DNA from: Ulvibacterium marinum
Lineage (GTDB): Bacteria > Bacteroidota > Bacteroidia > Flavobacteriales > Flavobacteriaceae
Direction: 5' to 3'
Length of the DNA stretch: 64,000 nucleotides
Assembly (NCBI RefSeq): GCF_003626755.1
Contig: NZ_RBCJ01000003.1
Span: forward strand, 1,059,859 to 1,123,858
Part shown: positions 47,650 through 59,921 of the stretch, one piece after another
How positions within the stretch are numbered: the first letter of the stretch is position 1
Layout: every line of letters starts with the position of its first letter
Notes under the pieces: generated by a model
Told to the model about the DNA's origin: nothing
Database searches by the model: none
The model's input: the letters and a program-made list of their open reading frames with translations, nothing else
Position numbers and translations under genes: made by a program

Positions 47650-48405
47650 GTGAAAAGAGCAAAGGACAAATTTTCAAAACAATCCAAAGCGTATAAAAAA
47701 TTCCGTCCAACCTATCCGAGTACCTTATATGAGGAACTATTAAAATGGGTACATACTAAGGATGTTTGCTGGGACTGTGGTACTGGAAATGGTCAAGTTG
47801 CCTCCGCCTTGTCCCCATATTTTCGTACCGTTTTTGCGACGGACATTAGCCAGAAACAGATTCAAAATGCCGGAAACCGGGATAATGTCATTTTTAAGGT
47901 CGAAAGGGCCGAAAACACCAACTTCCAGGATAGTCAATTTGATTTAATAACCGTAGCACAGGCTATTCATTGGTTTGATTCGGCCGTATTCAATAGCGAA
48001 GTTAGGAGAGTTGGCAAAAATGGAGGGGTACTGGCTGTATGGGGCTATGGATTGCTACGGATTTCCCCGGCAATTGATGAACTAATAGCTCATTTTTACA
48101 AAGACATCATTGGCCCTTATTGGGACAAGGAAAGAAAACATATTGACGCGGCTTACGAGACTATTGATCTGGACTTTCAACCACTTGCTATCGACTCGAA
48201 TTTTGCAATAACCGTCCAATGGGATTTAAGAAGTCTAAGAGGCTATTTGAATACTTGGTCCAGTGTTCAAAATTATATGGGCCAAAATAATGGCGAAAAC
48301 CCTGTGGATGGTTTTATGGATAAATTAAAATCCTCATGGGGCGATACGGAGCAAAAGAGCATCAATTTCCCAATTTTTATGAGGGCTTTCCGAATTGAAA
48401 AATAG
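47650..48405 (+). CDS. Class I SAM-dependent methyltransferase
   Basis: The 251-aa protein starts at GTG and has SAM motif I as CWDCGTGNGQVASAL, motif II as VFATDISQKQI, and the post-II region LITVAQAIHWFD. The motif order and the AIHWFD segment resemble yeast TMT1/trans-aconitate methyltransferases. The aconitase gene 176 bases downstream is noteworthy: a trans-aconitate methyltransferase detoxifies an aconitase side product. This link is an inference and the substrate is unproven. Confidence 0.83.
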   Translation: MKRAKDKFSKQSKAYKKFRPTYPSTLYEELLKWVHTKDVCWDCGTGNGQVASALSPYFRTVFATDISQKQIQNAGNRDNVIFKVERAENTNFQDSQFDLITVAQAIHWFDSAVFNSEVRRVGKNGGVLAVWGYGLLRISPAIDELIAHFYKDIIGPYWDKERKHIDAAYETIDLDFQPLAIDSNFAITVQWDLRSLRGYLNTWSSVQNYMGQNNGENPVDGFMDKLKSSWGDTEQKSINFPIFMRAFRIEK

Positions 48406-48580
48406 CCATGGGAGTAGTTTTTTTCTTCCACTTTTTCAGGTAGACGGACCAAATTATAATCAAACCCGAAATTTTTTGCCAATTACCCGAAAATAGTTGC
48501 CCTACGCGTTCAAAAAATTTCTTTTGCCCCTTGGATTTTCTTAATTTTACTGAATTGCAACAATTAAAACTAAGAAGAGA

Positions 48581-50851
48581 ATGGCATTTGATATTGACAT
48601 GATAAAAACGGTGTATGCCAACATCGCGGAAAAGGTAGAAGCTGCTCGAAAAATCGTTGGTAAACCACTTACCCTTTCGGAAAAAATATTGTATTCCCAT
48701 TTGTGGGATGGCAAAGCTACCGAGGCTTTTGTCAGAGGCAAGGACTATGTGGATTTTGCTCCGGATAGAGTGGCATGTCAAGATGCGACGGCCCAAATGG
48801 CCTTATTACAGTTTATGCATGCAGGGAAGCCAAAGGTAGCAGTTCCCACTACGGTCCATTGTGATCATTTGATTCAGGCCAAAGTGGGTGCCGAAGCAGA
48901 TTTAAAAAGGGCAAACCAGACCAGTAACGAAGTATTTGATTTTTTGGAATCCGTTTCCAATAAATACGGCATCGGGTTTTGGAAACCGGGTGCGGGAATT
49001 ATTCACCAAGTGGTTTTGGAAAACTATGCCTTTCCAGGAGGAATGATGATAGGAACAGACTCCCACACAGTAAATGCAGGAGGATTAGGCATGGTAGCCA
49101 TAGGCGTTGGAGGAGCCGATGCGGTAGACGTAATGGCCGGCATGGCATGGGAATTAAAGTTTCCCAAGCTTATTGGGGTAAAGCTTACCGGAAAACTTTC
49201 CGGATGGACCGCTCCTAAGGATGTTATCCTAAAAGTGGCGGACATTCTTACCGTAAAAGGAGGAACAGGTGCCATAGTGGAATACTTTGGGGAAGGTGCT
49301 ACCTCCATGTCCTGTACCGGAAAAGGAACCATATGTAATATGGGTGCCGAGGTAGGAGCTACCACTTCTACCTTTGGATATGATGAATCCATGGATAGAT
49401 ATTTAAGGGCTACAGATCGGGCCGATGTGGCCGATGCGGCATTACAGGTAAAGGAACACTTGACCGCCGATTCCGAAGTTTATGCAAATCCGGAACAATA
49501 CTTTGATCAAGTTATCGAAATAAACCTTTCAGAATTGGAACCTCATCTCAACGGGCCCTTTACTCCAGATTTGGCGACTCCTATTTCTAAAATGAGCGAG
49601 GCCGCCAAGGAAAACGATTGGCCGTTAAATGTTGAAGTAGGATTAATAGGTTCTTGTACCAACTCCTCCTACGAGGATATTTCAAGAGCGGCGTCATTGG
49701 CCAAACAGGTAGCCGATAAGGATTTAAAAATGAAATCCGAATTTACGATTACCCCGGGTTCCGAGCAGGTGCGCTACACCATAGAACGTGATGGATTTAT
49801 CAATACCTTCAATACTATAGGAGCCACGGTCTTTGCCAATGCCTGTGGTCCCTGTATAGGGATGTGGGACCGGTATGGGGATAAGGCGGCCGACGGGCCT
49901 CGAAATACGATCGTACACTCCTTTAACCGGAATTTTGCCAAGCGCGCAGATGGAAATCCGAATACACTGGCCTTTGTAGGCTCTCCTGAACTGGTTACAG
50001 CAATTGCTATTGCCGGACGGCTGGATTTCAATCCTGTTACGGATAAACTGATAAATGAGGAAGGCGAAGAAGTAATGCTGGACGAACCTAGGGGTTATGA
50101 ACTTCCACCCGAAGGTTTCGCGGTAGAGGATGCAGGTTATATCGCTCCCAAGGAAGATGGATCCGGTGTTGAGGTTAAAGTTAGTCCAACTTCGGAGAGA
50201 TTGCAATTGCTGGCTCCTTTTGAACCTATAAAACCGGAACAATTGCAAGGGATGAAGTTGTTGATCAAGGCCTTTGGAAAATGTACAACAGATCATATAT
50301 CCATGGCAGGACCTTGGTTACGCTATAGAGGACATTTGGATAATATTGCCAATAATACGCTAATCGGAGCTGTAAACGCATTCAACAAAAAAACCAATTT
50401 TGTAAAGAATCAGTTGGAAGGGGAATATGGCGGTGTTCCGGACACCCAAAGGGCGTATAAAGCCGATGGAACCAAAACCATTGTTGTGGGCGACCATAAC
50501 TATGGTGAGGGATCTTCCCGTGAACATGCGGCCATGCAACCTAGGCATTTGGGAGTTGCCGCCGTATTGGTGAAGTCCTTTGCCCGTATTCATGAAACCA
50601 ACTTGAAAAAGCAAGGGATGTTGGCATTGACTTTTGCCGATGAAAGCGATTACGATCGTATTCAAGAGGATGACACCTTCAATTTTGTGGATATTACCGA
50701 TTTTAGTCCTAATAAACCACTAACCATTGAAGTGATTCATTCGGATGGTAGCAAGGACAACATCATAGCGAATCATTCCTATAACGATGCGCAAATAGGA
50801 TGGTTTAAGGAAGGCTCTGCACTGAATGTAATCAAACGTGAAAATGCCTAG
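48581..50851 (+). CDS. acn: Aconitate hydratase, mitochondrial type
   Basis: The 756-aa TCA-cycle enzyme isomerises citrate and isocitrate. Cluster ligands appear in [14 protein letters not shown] and [10 protein letters not shown], and the active-site arginine region in [17 protein letters not shown]. The N-terminal DHLIQAKVG and [12 protein letters not shown] segments match the mitochondrial-type aconitase of Bacteroidetes, distinct from AcnB. A clear terminator follows 19 bases past the stop. Confidence 0.97.
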   Translation: MAFDIDMIKTVYANIAEKVEAARKIVGKPLTLSEKILYSHLWDGKATEAFVRGKDYVDFAPDRVACQDATAQMALLQFMHAGKPKVAVPTTVHCDHLIQAKVGAEADLKRANQTSNEVFDFLESVSNKYGIGFWKPGAGIIHQVVLENYAFPGGMMIGTDSHTVNAGGLGMVAIGVGGADAVDVMAGMAWELKFPKLIGVKLTGKLSGWTAPKDVILKVADILTVKGGTGAIVEYFGEGATSMSCTGKGTICNMGAEVGATTSTFGYDESMDRYLRATDRADVADAALQVKEHLTADSEVYANPEQYFDQVIEINLSELEPHLNGPFTPDLATPISKMSEAAKENDWPLNVEVGLIGSCTNSSYEDISRAASLAKQVADKDLKMKSEFTITPGSEQVRYTIERDGFINTFNTIGATVFANACGPCIGMWDRYGDKAADGPRNTIVHSFNRNFAKRADGNPNTLAFVGSPELVTAIAIAGRLDFNPVTDKLINEEGEEVMLDEPRGYELPPEGFAVEDAGYIAPKEDGSGVEVKVSPTSERLQLLAPFEPIKPEQLQGMKLLIKAFGKCTTDHISMAGPWLRYRGHLDNIANNTLIGAVNAFNKKTNFVKNQLEGEYGGVPDTQRAYKADGTKTIVVGDHNYGEGSSREHAAMQPRHLGVAAVLVKSFARIHETNLKKQGMLALTFADESDYDRIQEDDTFNFVDITDFSPNKPLTIEVIHSDGSKDNIIANHSYNDAQIGWFKEGSALNVIKRENA

Positions 50852-50870
50852 ACCAAAACATTTTGAATAT

Positions 50871-50899
50871 AAAACTCCCAATTTTAGGGAGTTTTTTTG
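50871..50899 (+). terminator. Intrinsic terminator of the aconitase gene
   Basis: AAAACTCCC (50871-50879) and GGGAGTTTT (50887-50895) form a stem around a 7-base loop, followed by T residues. The next start codon (50912) lies 13 bases later, so the TlpA genes need read-through or their own promoter. Confidence 0.8.
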
Positions 50900-50911
50900 T
50901 TTAGATATCGG

Positions 50912-51472
50912 ATGAAACGAAGTACGATACTCACACTTTTAGTTATTGCCTTGGTATTGGCACTTTTCGTTACACCCCTTGGTTATCATGGTAAAGTATG
51001 GTTGAATCAATTATTTTCGGGAACTCCGGATATAATTCCTACCTCAAAGCGAGAGAAGTTGGTGGATTATAATTGGAAGCTCAAAGATGCCGAATGGGAT
51101 TTCTTTAGTTTTGACAAATCCAGAGGGAATGTGATCTTTATCAATTTTTGGGCTTCTTGGCGCTTGCCTTGTGCGGCGGAGCTCAAGGGCATACAGAAAT
51201 TGTACGATGTTTACGGGGACAAAGTTGACTTTTATATCATTACCAATGAGGAACGACTTCCGGTGGAAGAATTTATGGAGGTAAAAGGTTTTACCTTTCC
51301 GGTTACTTATCTAATTATTGGTGGGCGTTCACCAATTGAGGTTTTGGAACCTCCGGCTTCCTATATTATAGATAGGAATGGATACATTGTTGTAAAGGAA
51401 GACGATATCAAGGATTGGGATACAACATCAGTTCACGAATTGTTGGATGAACTTCTAAATACTGGGACTTAG
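50912..51472 (+). CDS. TlpA-like thioredoxin-fold protein with incomplete CxxC
   Basis: The 186-aa protein has one N-terminal membrane helix (STILTLLVIALVLALFVTPL) and a periplasmic thioredoxin fold. The active-site segment reads NFWASWRLPCAAELK: the first Cys of CxxC is Arg, so it cannot make an intramolecular disulfide. The cis-Pro region is PPASYIIDRNG. It may act as a monothiol partner or a binder. ATG 50912 is preferred over an in-frame TTG at 50897, which falls within the terminator. The stop overlaps the next start. Confidence 0.82.
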   Translation: MKRSTILTLLVIALVLALFVTPLGYHGKVWLNQLFSGTPDIIPTSKREKLVDYNWKLKDAEWDFFSFDKSRGNVIFINFWASWRLPCAAELKGIQKLYDVYGDKVDFYIITNEERLPVEEFMEVKGFTFPVTYLIIGGRSPIEVLEPPASYIIDRNGYIVVKEDDIKDWDTTSVHELLDELLNTGT

Positions 51473-52038
51473 TGAGATACTCAAAAAAACACGTTTTCTT
51501 ACGCCTTTTAGTCCTAGGTGCGTTGGTTTTTTTGTTTTTTACCCCTTTAGGGTCTCGAGTTACGGCAAAATTAAGTGGGTTGGTCGCTCAAAGTTCTGCG
51601 ATGGTAAAAACGAAAATGCAGACCCCCTTGGATACGTATCAATGGGAATTGGAGGATATGGATTCCCATACCTTTAATTTTGAAACCCAAAAAGGAAAAG
51701 TTGTGTTTCTAAATTTTTGGGCAACCTGGTGCCCTCCTTGTGTTGCAGAAATGCCCAGTCTTCAGAAATTGCATGATGCTTATAAGGACAAAGTGACTTT
51801 TATGTTCGTTGCCAAGGACGAACCCGAGCGTGTATCCAAGTTTTTGAAAAAAAAGGGCTATGACTTGCCGGTGTATTATTCCAAAACCCAAGGGCCTGAT
51901 GTTCTTACCTCCAAAACGATTCCAACTACTTATATTATTGATAGGGACGGAAAAATAATCCTTGCCGAGACAGGTTCCGCAAATTGGTACAGTGAAGAAG
52001 TTAGGGAAAAATTGGACAGTCTGGTTAAGTCCGAATGA
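51472..52038 (+). CDS. TlpA-family thiol-disulfide oxidoreductase
   Basis: The 188-aa membrane-anchored thioredoxin has an intact site in NFWATWCPPCVAEMPSLQKL and cis-Pro in IPTTYIIDRDG. It likely reduces periplasmic disulfides, for example in cytochrome maturation. It starts at GTG 51472, which overlaps the previous stop by one base. It is a tandem paralogue of the preceding protein: both have the same helix-linker-thioredoxin layout. The crtA-like gene overlaps its end by ATGA. Confidence 0.88.
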   Translation: MRYSKKHVFLRLLVLGALVFLFFTPLGSRVTAKLSGLVAQSSAMVKTKMQTPLDTYQWELEDMDSHTFNFETQKGKVVFLNFWATWCPPCVAEMPSLQKLHDAYKDKVTFMFVAKDEPERVSKFLKKKGYDLPVYYSKTQGPDVLTSKTIPTTYIIDRDGKIILAETGSANWYSEEVREKLDSLVKSE

Positions 52039-52750
52039 GGATGGGTACCGATCAAATAACCACACTGACTTTTTTTAGATATTCCGGTATAAGGCAGAGA
52101 CTTTGGGCTTTTTGGATGATGCAATTTGCTCATGGCCCATTGTCCCATACCCAAGGACTTCAATTCTATAAATTATTGGGCAGTGGAAAAGTAGGCTTTA
52201 ACCCGTTGCCGGATTGGTCCGTTTACAGTCTCTTACAAGTCTGGGAAAACGAGGAAATGGCAAATTCCTTCTTTGAAACCTCCGGTTTAATGAAGCGTTA
52301 TCGGAGAAAAAGTTCTGAGCAATGGATACTCTATATGGGCAACATTAGTGCCAAGGGGGAGTGGTCCGGAAGCAATCCTTTCAATGAAAGTAGCAAACTG
52401 AACAATGACAACCCCTATATTTCGGTAATCACCCGAGCCACCATAAAACTGAAATGGTTGGTTAGGTTTTGGAAATATGTACCGACCTCGCAGCAGCCTT
52501 TGGTGAATAATAAAGGACTGATTTTTACCAAGGGTATTGGTGAGGTACCTTTTACTCAAATGGCTACTTTTAGTATTTGGAAGGACAAGGCGTCGCTTAT
52601 GGATTTTGCTTACCGTAGCAATGCCCACAGCAAGGCTATTGAAAAGACACGGCAGTTGAATTGGTATAGGGAGGAAATGTTTTGTAGGTTTCAGCCCTAT
52701 CGATCGGTTGGGACTTGGAACGGTAAAAATCCGCTCCCTGAATTAAACAC

Positions 52751-52763
<13 letters not shown>
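52035..52763 (+). CDS. CrtA-like carotenoid 2-oxygenase (spheroidene monooxygenase family)
   Basis: The 242-aa soluble protein has the family signature blocks LTFFRYSGIRQRLWAFWMMQ, GFNPLPDWSVYSLLQVWEN and FTKGIGEVPFTQMATFSIW. CrtA oxidises C-2 of acyclic carotenoids in Rhodobacter. In the flavobacterial myxol producer P99-3, a crtA-related enzyme has been described, as I recall, as the carotenoid 2-hydroxylase, which matches this context. It overlaps the TlpA stop (ATGA) and converges on the cruF-like gene with a 13-base overlap. Confidence 0.85.
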
Positions 52764-55315
<2,552 letters not shown>

Positions 55316-55316
55316 C

Positions 55317-56156
55317 TTATACCAAATGTAATTTATAATTCACATAAGATTTGGCCAACAAGCCTATTTTCTGATAGTTGGGAACCCGTATCCGTGTATT
55401 TTTAATTTCCAAAGAAGGTGTTTTCTGTAGTTTTGTTAAGAGCTTGAAATAGTATTTATAAGCGGTGTACACACCAAATTTGGCTTCTTGAGGTAACTGT
55501 AGGATTCCTTCATATCCTTTTCTAAAATCGACCTTGATGTCTTGCACTATTTGGTTTTTGGATGCTTCATCCAACTCATTCAGGTCTGTATTTGGAAAAT
55601 AGGTACGGTTTAGGTCTTCGAAATCCTCTTTTAAATCCCTTAAAAAATTCACTTTTTGAAAAGCCGAGCCCAAAGCCATAGCGGAATCCTTTAGCTGTTC
55701 GTACTTCTGTTCATCACCCTTAACAAAGACACGCAAACACATAAGGCCTACCACATCTGCAGACCCATAAATGTAGGCCCGGTACTCCTCGTCCGAAAGG
55801 TATGCACTTTTGGTCAGGTCCATGCGCATACTTTTCATAAATGAAGCTACCAGATGATAAGGTATTTTGTATTTGTGGTAGGTATGCTGAAAGGAATTCA
55901 AAATAGGGTTTAGGCTAATCTTACTTTCAAGGGCGTCTTTTAAACTATTTTCAAAATTATCAAAAAGTGCATGCTTTTCATAATCATGGAAGGTATCCAC
56001 GATTTCATCTGCAAAACGCACAAAACCATAAATGTTATAGATATCCCCGCGTATGGAGGAATCCAACATTTTAGTGGCAAGCGCAAAGGAAGTGCTGTAA
56101 GACTCCGTTACGATTTTGCTGCAACTATAGGAAACTTTGTCAAAAATAGTTTTCAT
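55317..56156 (-). CDS. crtB: Phytoene synthase CrtB
   Basis: The 279-aa prenyl-transferring enzyme condenses two geranylgeranyl diphosphates. The two aspartate-rich motifs are FADEIVDTFHDYE (Asp50-Asp54) and NFLRDLKEDFEDLNRTYFP near residue 170. The KVSYSCSKIVTESYSTSFAL N-terminus is typical. It starts 7 bases after the crtI stop, within the operon. GGPP synthase (crtE) is not in the window. Confidence 0.94.
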   Translation of the reverse strand: MKTIFDKVSYSCSKIVTESYSTSFALATKMLDSSIRGDIYNIYGFVRFADEIVDTFHDYEKHALFDNFENSLKDALESKISLNPILNSFQHTYHKYKIPYHLVASFMKSMRMDLTKSAYLSDEEYRAYIYGSADVVGLMCLRVFVKGDEQKYEQLKDSAMALGSAFQKVNFLRDLKEDFEDLNRTYFPNTDLNELDEASKNQIVQDIKVDFRKGYEGILQLPQEAKFGVYTAYKYYFKLLTKLQKTPSLEIKNTRIRVPNYQKIGLLAKSYVNYKLHLV

Positions 56157-56163
56157 CCTCCAC

Positions 56164-57621
56164 TCATTTCTGTTTGACGATTAGTTGAGATACTAGTTTC
56201 CCTGAAATCAATGAGGGGGGTACGCCCGGTCCTGGAACGGTAAGTTGACCCGTAAAGAAAAGATTCTTTACTTTTTTGCTTTTTAACCCGGGTCTAAGAA
56301 ATGCCGTTTGCATCAATGTATTGGCCATGCCATAGGCGTTTCCCTTGTATGAGTTGTATTCTTCCTCAAAATCCTTGACACAAAAGGACTCTTTAAAAAC
56401 AATATTTTGATCTACCTTTTGTTTTGTTATATTTTGAAACCGTTGCATGATGAGGTCAAAATATTGACTTCGTAGTTCTGGGGTATCTTCCAGGCCCGGT
56501 GCAATGGGAACTAAAAAGAAACCGGTCTCAGATCCATCCGGAGCCATACTGTCGTCCGTAACCGAGGGGAAATTGGCATAGAAAAGTGGATTTGTGGGCC
56601 ATTTCGGCTGATCATAAATTTCTTGGGCGTGCCGTTCAAAATCGGTATCAAAAAACAAATTGTGATGTTCTACATTTTCCAATTTCTTGTTAAAGCCAAC
56701 ATAGAATAACAGCGATGATGGTGCAAAAGTTTTGTGTGCCCAATAGCTCTCGGAGTATTGTCTGTAGGGTTTATCCAAAAGGGATTCAGAATGATGGTAA
56801 TCTGCACCACTCAGTACAAAATCACTATCTATCTCATTTCCATTGCTAACGATTCCGATGCAACGGCCGTTCTTTACCCGTATTTTTTCTACCGGACTGT
56901 CCGTAAATAGGGTTACACCTAGTCCTTCCGCTAAACTGCGCATTGCCTTAATAATTTCATACATTCCTCCCTTGGGATGCCAAGTGCCAAGTCCAAAATC
57001 GGCAAAATTCATAAAACTGTAGAAAGAAGGAGTCTTACTTGGTTTTGCACCTAGGAAGAGTACAGGGAATTCCAAAGTGGAGACCAGTTTGGAATTTTTA
57101 AAATTCTTTCGTACTTCCCCACTTATGGTCTTAAAAAACTGATCTACCCGTAAAACGGTCTCTTTGGTTACCAACTCAAAGGGTGAAATTCCCGGGCGAA
57201 GTACCACATTGTTTATGGCAATTTCATAATTCTCCTGTGCTTTGTGAATGAATTTTCGCAAAGGTGCCGAACTCCCGTTTTCAATGCGTTCAAATTCAGC
57301 ACAGATTTTCTCCATAGTATCACCAATGGTGATTACATCGTCGGAAAAAAAAATCTTGTAGGCAGGACTCAGTTTTTCCAATTGGTAGAAGTCGGATGTC
57401 TTCTTTCCGAAATCGGCAAAGAACTTATCAAAAATATCTGGCATCCAGTACCAACTTGGACCAATATCAAAAGTAAAACCATCCCTTGCCAGTTGCCTTG
57501 CCCGGCCCCCGACCGTGCTGTTCTTCTCATAGACTTCAACATCATACCCCTGTTGGGCCAAATAACAAGAGGCTGATAGGGAAGAAAAACCAGAACCGAT
57601 TATGATAACCTTTTTGCTCAT
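56164..57621 (-). CDS. crtI: Phytoene desaturase CrtI
   Basis: The 485-aa flavoprotein carries VIIIGSGFSSLSASCYLAQQ, then STVGGRARQLARDGFTFDIG, and the C-terminal GQLTVPGPGVPPSLISGKLV motif of bacterial CrtI. As the first structural gene after the regulator and next to crtB, it should convert phytoene to lycopene. It shares its fold with the second desaturase at 53.4-54.9 kb. The gap to the regulator gene is 29 bases, so the operon probably begins at the regulator promoter. Confidence 0.92.
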   Translation of the reverse strand: MSKKVIIIGSGFSSLSASCYLAQQGYDVEVYEKNSTVGGRARQLARDGFTFDIGPSWYWMPDIFDKFFADFGKKTSDFYQLEKLSPAYKIFFSDDVITIGDTMEKICAEFERIENGSSAPLRKFIHKAQENYEIAINNVVLRPGISPFELVTKETVLRVDQFFKTISGEVRKNFKNSKLVSTLEFPVLFLGAKPSKTPSFYSFMNFADFGLGTWHPKGGMYEIIKAMRSLAEGLGVTLFTDSPVEKIRVKNGRCIGIVSNGNEIDSDFVLSGADYHHSESLLDKPYRQYSESYWAHKTFAPSSLLFYVGFNKKLENVEHHNLFFDTDFERHAQEIYDQPKWPTNPLFYANFPSVTDDSMAPDGSETGFFLVPIAPGLEDTPELRSQYFDLIMQRFQNITKQKVDQNIVFKESFCVKDFEEEYNSYKGNAYGMANTLMQTAFLRPGLKSKKVKNLFFTGQLTVPGPGVPPSLISGKLVSQLIVKQK

Positions 57622-57650
57622 TGCAATGGGGGATAGTAAACTTTTTTCAG

Positions 57651-58550
57651 TTACAATTCATTGACTACCTGCTCTATGGAGGTAAATGTCTTGATAAAAT
57701 CCGGATGACCGGCTTCACGTAGATATCGGGTTTGGTGGCCCAATAACCACAATCTTGGTTTTTCGTATTCAGCTACCATTTCAGAAAATTCCTCAACATA
57801 TTTTTGAAGTTTGTCCTTGGTAGGAGCTACGGTAAAATAGGAAACAAAGTAGAGGTCGTTAAAATATTTTATAACATCTTTTAGGGTTTCCAAAGGTACA
57901 GTCTGCCCTAAGTAAATTGATTTATAGCCTCGTAGAATAATTTCGTAATTCAAGTACAGAAGACCTATTTCATGAATTTCGTTTTCTGGTAAAAATGGTA
58001 CGAATATCTTATCGGTTTTGGTTGGCTCCAAATGCTGAAGCTTTTCTGTATTGATAAGGATTTTCTGTTTAATAAGACTGGTAATAAAGTGTTCATGTGC
58101 CGGACTAATAGTATCCGTTTGCCAAAGTAGTCCCAGTTCGTTCAATAACGGAATGAATACATCATAAAAAATCTCACGAAAAGATTTATCCGCCAAAAGG
58201 CCATTATAGGTATTAAGGAAAAGGGTTTGGTCAAAGTTTACCATAGCCAATTTAAAAGCATTGATAGCATGGTTCTTAACACTGTTCTTTGCTACAATTT
58301 CCTTGACCTTCAGAGGAATGTCCTGCTCATCTATCTTTGCTATTTTAGATATTTTATACCCATTGTTGTACAGCAATGTAACGTTTAATAGTTTTTGAAG
58401 GCTGCTAAGACTGTAGGTCCTAATATTGGTACTTGTTCTTTCCGGTGACAGTAATCCGTATCGTTTTTCCCAGATACGTATGGTATGCGCCTTTATTCCG
58501 GATAGATTCTCCAAATCTCGAATGCTAAAGAACTTTTTTACATTGTTCAT
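57651..58550 (-). CDS. MerR-family regulator with B12-binding domain, CarH-like
   Basis: The 299-aa protein has a MerR helix-turn-helix (FFSIRDLENLSGIKAHTIR, then WEKRYGLLSPERT), a helical-bundle domain and a cobalamin-binding Rossmann domain. The CarH-type signatures are intact: W-x9-EH at Trp143-Glu153-His154 and E-x-H-x-x-G at Glu191-His193-Gly196. In CarH the latter His is the lower axial ligand of adenosylcobalamin, and light breaks the complex. The later GG loop is divergent (RLWLLGHQTR). It heads the carotenoid operon, so light-controlled repression is a strong hypothesis. Confidence 0.88.
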   Translation of the reverse strand: MNNVKKFFSIRDLENLSGIKAHTIRIWEKRYGLLSPERTSTNIRTYSLSSLQKLLNVTLLYNNGYKISKIAKIDEQDIPLKVKEIVAKNSVKNHAINAFKLAMVNFDQTLFLNTYNGLLADKSFREIFYDVFIPLLNELGLLWQTDTISPAHEHFITSLIKQKILINTEKLQHLEPTKTDKIFVPFLPENEIHEIGLLYLNYEIILRGYKSIYLGQTVPLETLKDVIKYFNDLYFVSYFTVAPTKDKLQKYVEEFSEMVAEYEKPRLWLLGHQTRYLREAGHPDFIKTFTSIEQVVNEL

Positions 58551-58571
58551 ACTTTATATAAAAAGTTTAAA

Positions 58572-58605
58572 CAAATTTACAATTAAATATAAGCACTTGT
58601 ACCAA
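58572..58605 (-). promoter_or_regulatory. Promoter of the MerR-crt operon
   Basis: On the minus strand TTG (58605-58603), 23 bases and TAAATTTG (58579-58572) match the Bacteroidetes consensus. The region around the -33 element reads TTGGTACAAG, a near-palindrome that could be part of an operator for the regulator itself. Confidence 0.55.
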
Positions 58606-58706
58606 CTGATTGTTAAAATTTCAGTAAAAAAGGCCATCGTTTTGATAAAATAATAGGAAAGATTCAAAGATCATGGTCCATTTTTTCAATAAATTGATAT
58701 ATTTAG

Positions 58707-58720
58707 GTTGTCCGTACAAC
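58707..58720. promoter_or_regulatory. Short inverted repeat in the gap between the MerR and DUF1080 genes
   Basis: GTTGT (58707-58711) and ACAAC (58716-58720) form an inverted repeat with a 4-base spacer. It lies 157 bases upstream of the regulator start and 97 upstream of the DUF1080 gene. A second TTG...CAA symmetric site sits at 58598-58605. A role in regulator binding is only a guess. The rest of the 266-base gap shows no recognisable gene. Confidence 0.3.
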
Positions 58721-58816
58721 TCCTTCAGCGGGATTGTGTTAAATTGCGTATTCAGTACTTAATAAAATACTGATATAAAGCTTTTTAAAAGAGAATAACA
58801 ACATAAAGAATGAAAA

Positions 58817-59539
58817 ATGAATAAGGTATACAGTTTAGTATGTGTGGTTTTAATGATGTTGGTTTCCTGCAAACAGCAGAAGAAGGACATTGAAACTCGG
58901 ACAGCCTCCGAGGAGATGGTTAAAGAGAATGATAACTGGATTTCCTTGATGGACGCCAGTTTGTGGAGAGGTTATAACGAAGATACACTTCCAGGCAATT
59001 GGCAGTTCAAAGGTGATATTATCGAATGCTTTGGAAAAGGTGGGGATATTGGCGGGGATATTATTACCAAGGAAACCTATGACAATTTTGAACTGAGCTT
59101 GGAATGGAAAATAACGGATGGGGGCAATAGTGGTATTTTTTACCACGTGGTAGAGGACACTATCTATCGGGCACCCTACGAGACTGGTGCCGAATATCAG
59201 TTATTGGACGATGAAGGATTTCCTGAACCTATAGAGGAGTGGCAAAAAACTGGGGCAAATTATGCCATGCACGAGGCAGATAAGGACAAAAAGATGCTAA
59301 AGCCGGTAGGGGAGTGGAATTCCTCTAAGATAGTATTCAATAAGGGTGACGTGGAACACTGGCTCAACGGTCAGAAAATCGTAACCTTTAATAAGTTCTC
59401 GGATGATTGGAAAGCGAAAAGGAATAGTGGGAAATGGAACGATTATCCGGACTATGGAAATACCAATGATGGTTATCTAGGTCTACAGGACCACGGCGCG
59501 GGAGTGTGGTTTAGAAATGTCAAGGTCAGGAGATTGTAG
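58817..59539 (+). CDS. DUF1080 lipoprotein, 3-keto-disaccharide hydrolase family
   Basis: The 240-aa lipoprotein (signal SLVCVVLMMLVSC) has a single concanavalin-like DUF1080 domain: WISLMDASLWRGY, then KGDIIECFGKGGDIGGDII, NFELSLEWKITDGGNSGIFY, and GLQDHGAGVWFRNVKVRRL. Family members have been linked to hydrolysis of 3-keto-glycosides made by Gfo/Idh-type enzymes. Such oxidoreductases occur at 5.3 and 28.2 kb here but not adjacently. It ends in a strong hairpin shared with the tRNA. Confidence 0.87.
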   Translation: MNKVYSLVCVVLMMLVSCKQQKKDIETRTASEEMVKENDNWISLMDASLWRGYNEDTLPGNWQFKGDIIECFGKGGDIGGDIITKETYDNFELSLEWKITDGGNSGIFYHVVEDTIYRAPYETGAEYQLLDDEGFPEPIEEWQKTGANYAMHEADKDKKMLKPVGEWNSSKIVFNKGDVEHWLNGQKIVTFNKFSDDWKAKRNSGKWNDYPDYGNTNDGYLGLQDHGAGVWFRNVKVRRL

Positions 59540-59570
59540 ATGTTTTTACGGTAGAAAAAGCGAAGATTAA

Positions 59571-59604
59571 AAAATGCCGAGGCAAATCCTGCCACGGCAT
59601 TTTC
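59571..59604. terminator. Bidirectional terminator between the DUF1080 gene and tRNA-Leu
   Basis: AAAATGCCG-A-GGCA (59571-59584) pairs with TGCC-A-CGGCATTTT (59590-59604) around a 5-base loop with one internal mismatch. T runs flank the stem on both strands. It ends the plus-strand DUF1080 transcript and, on the minus strand, lies 3 bases past the tRNA. Confidence 0.85.
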
Positions 59605-59606
59605 GG

Positions 59607-59690
59607 TGCGCACGAGAAGACTCGAACTTCCACGGCCTAATGGCCACTAGCCCCTCAAGCTAGCGCGTCTACCAATTCCGCCACGTGCGC
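59607..59690 (-). tRNA. tRNA-Leu (anticodon GAG)
   Basis: The acceptor stem pairs GCGCACG with CGTGCGC (59608-59690 ends), with discriminator A. The anticodon stem CTAGC/GCTAG encloses the loop TTGAGGG, giving anticodon GAG. The T loop is GTTCGAGTC. The 84-base length with a long variable arm (TGGCCATTAGGCCGT) is a class II tRNA, as expected for leucine. The 3' CCA is not encoded (ACCG follows the stem). Confidence 0.95.
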
Positions 59691-59921
59691 TTAGTTGAAA
59701 ATGAAGGGCAAATATAACAAAGTATTTCCATAGATCGTTCGGATAATTGGATTTGACTTTTAATGATTATAAAACATTGGAATTATGTCGGTTCCAGAAA
59801 AATTGTACTAAGAAACCTTATTAAAACGTCGTTAACATAAAAGAGAAGTGCTGTACCAAGTTAACCTTGAAAATACATTTTAACAAGTACGGGCAGAATT
59901 GCTATTTGACTAAGTTGATCT

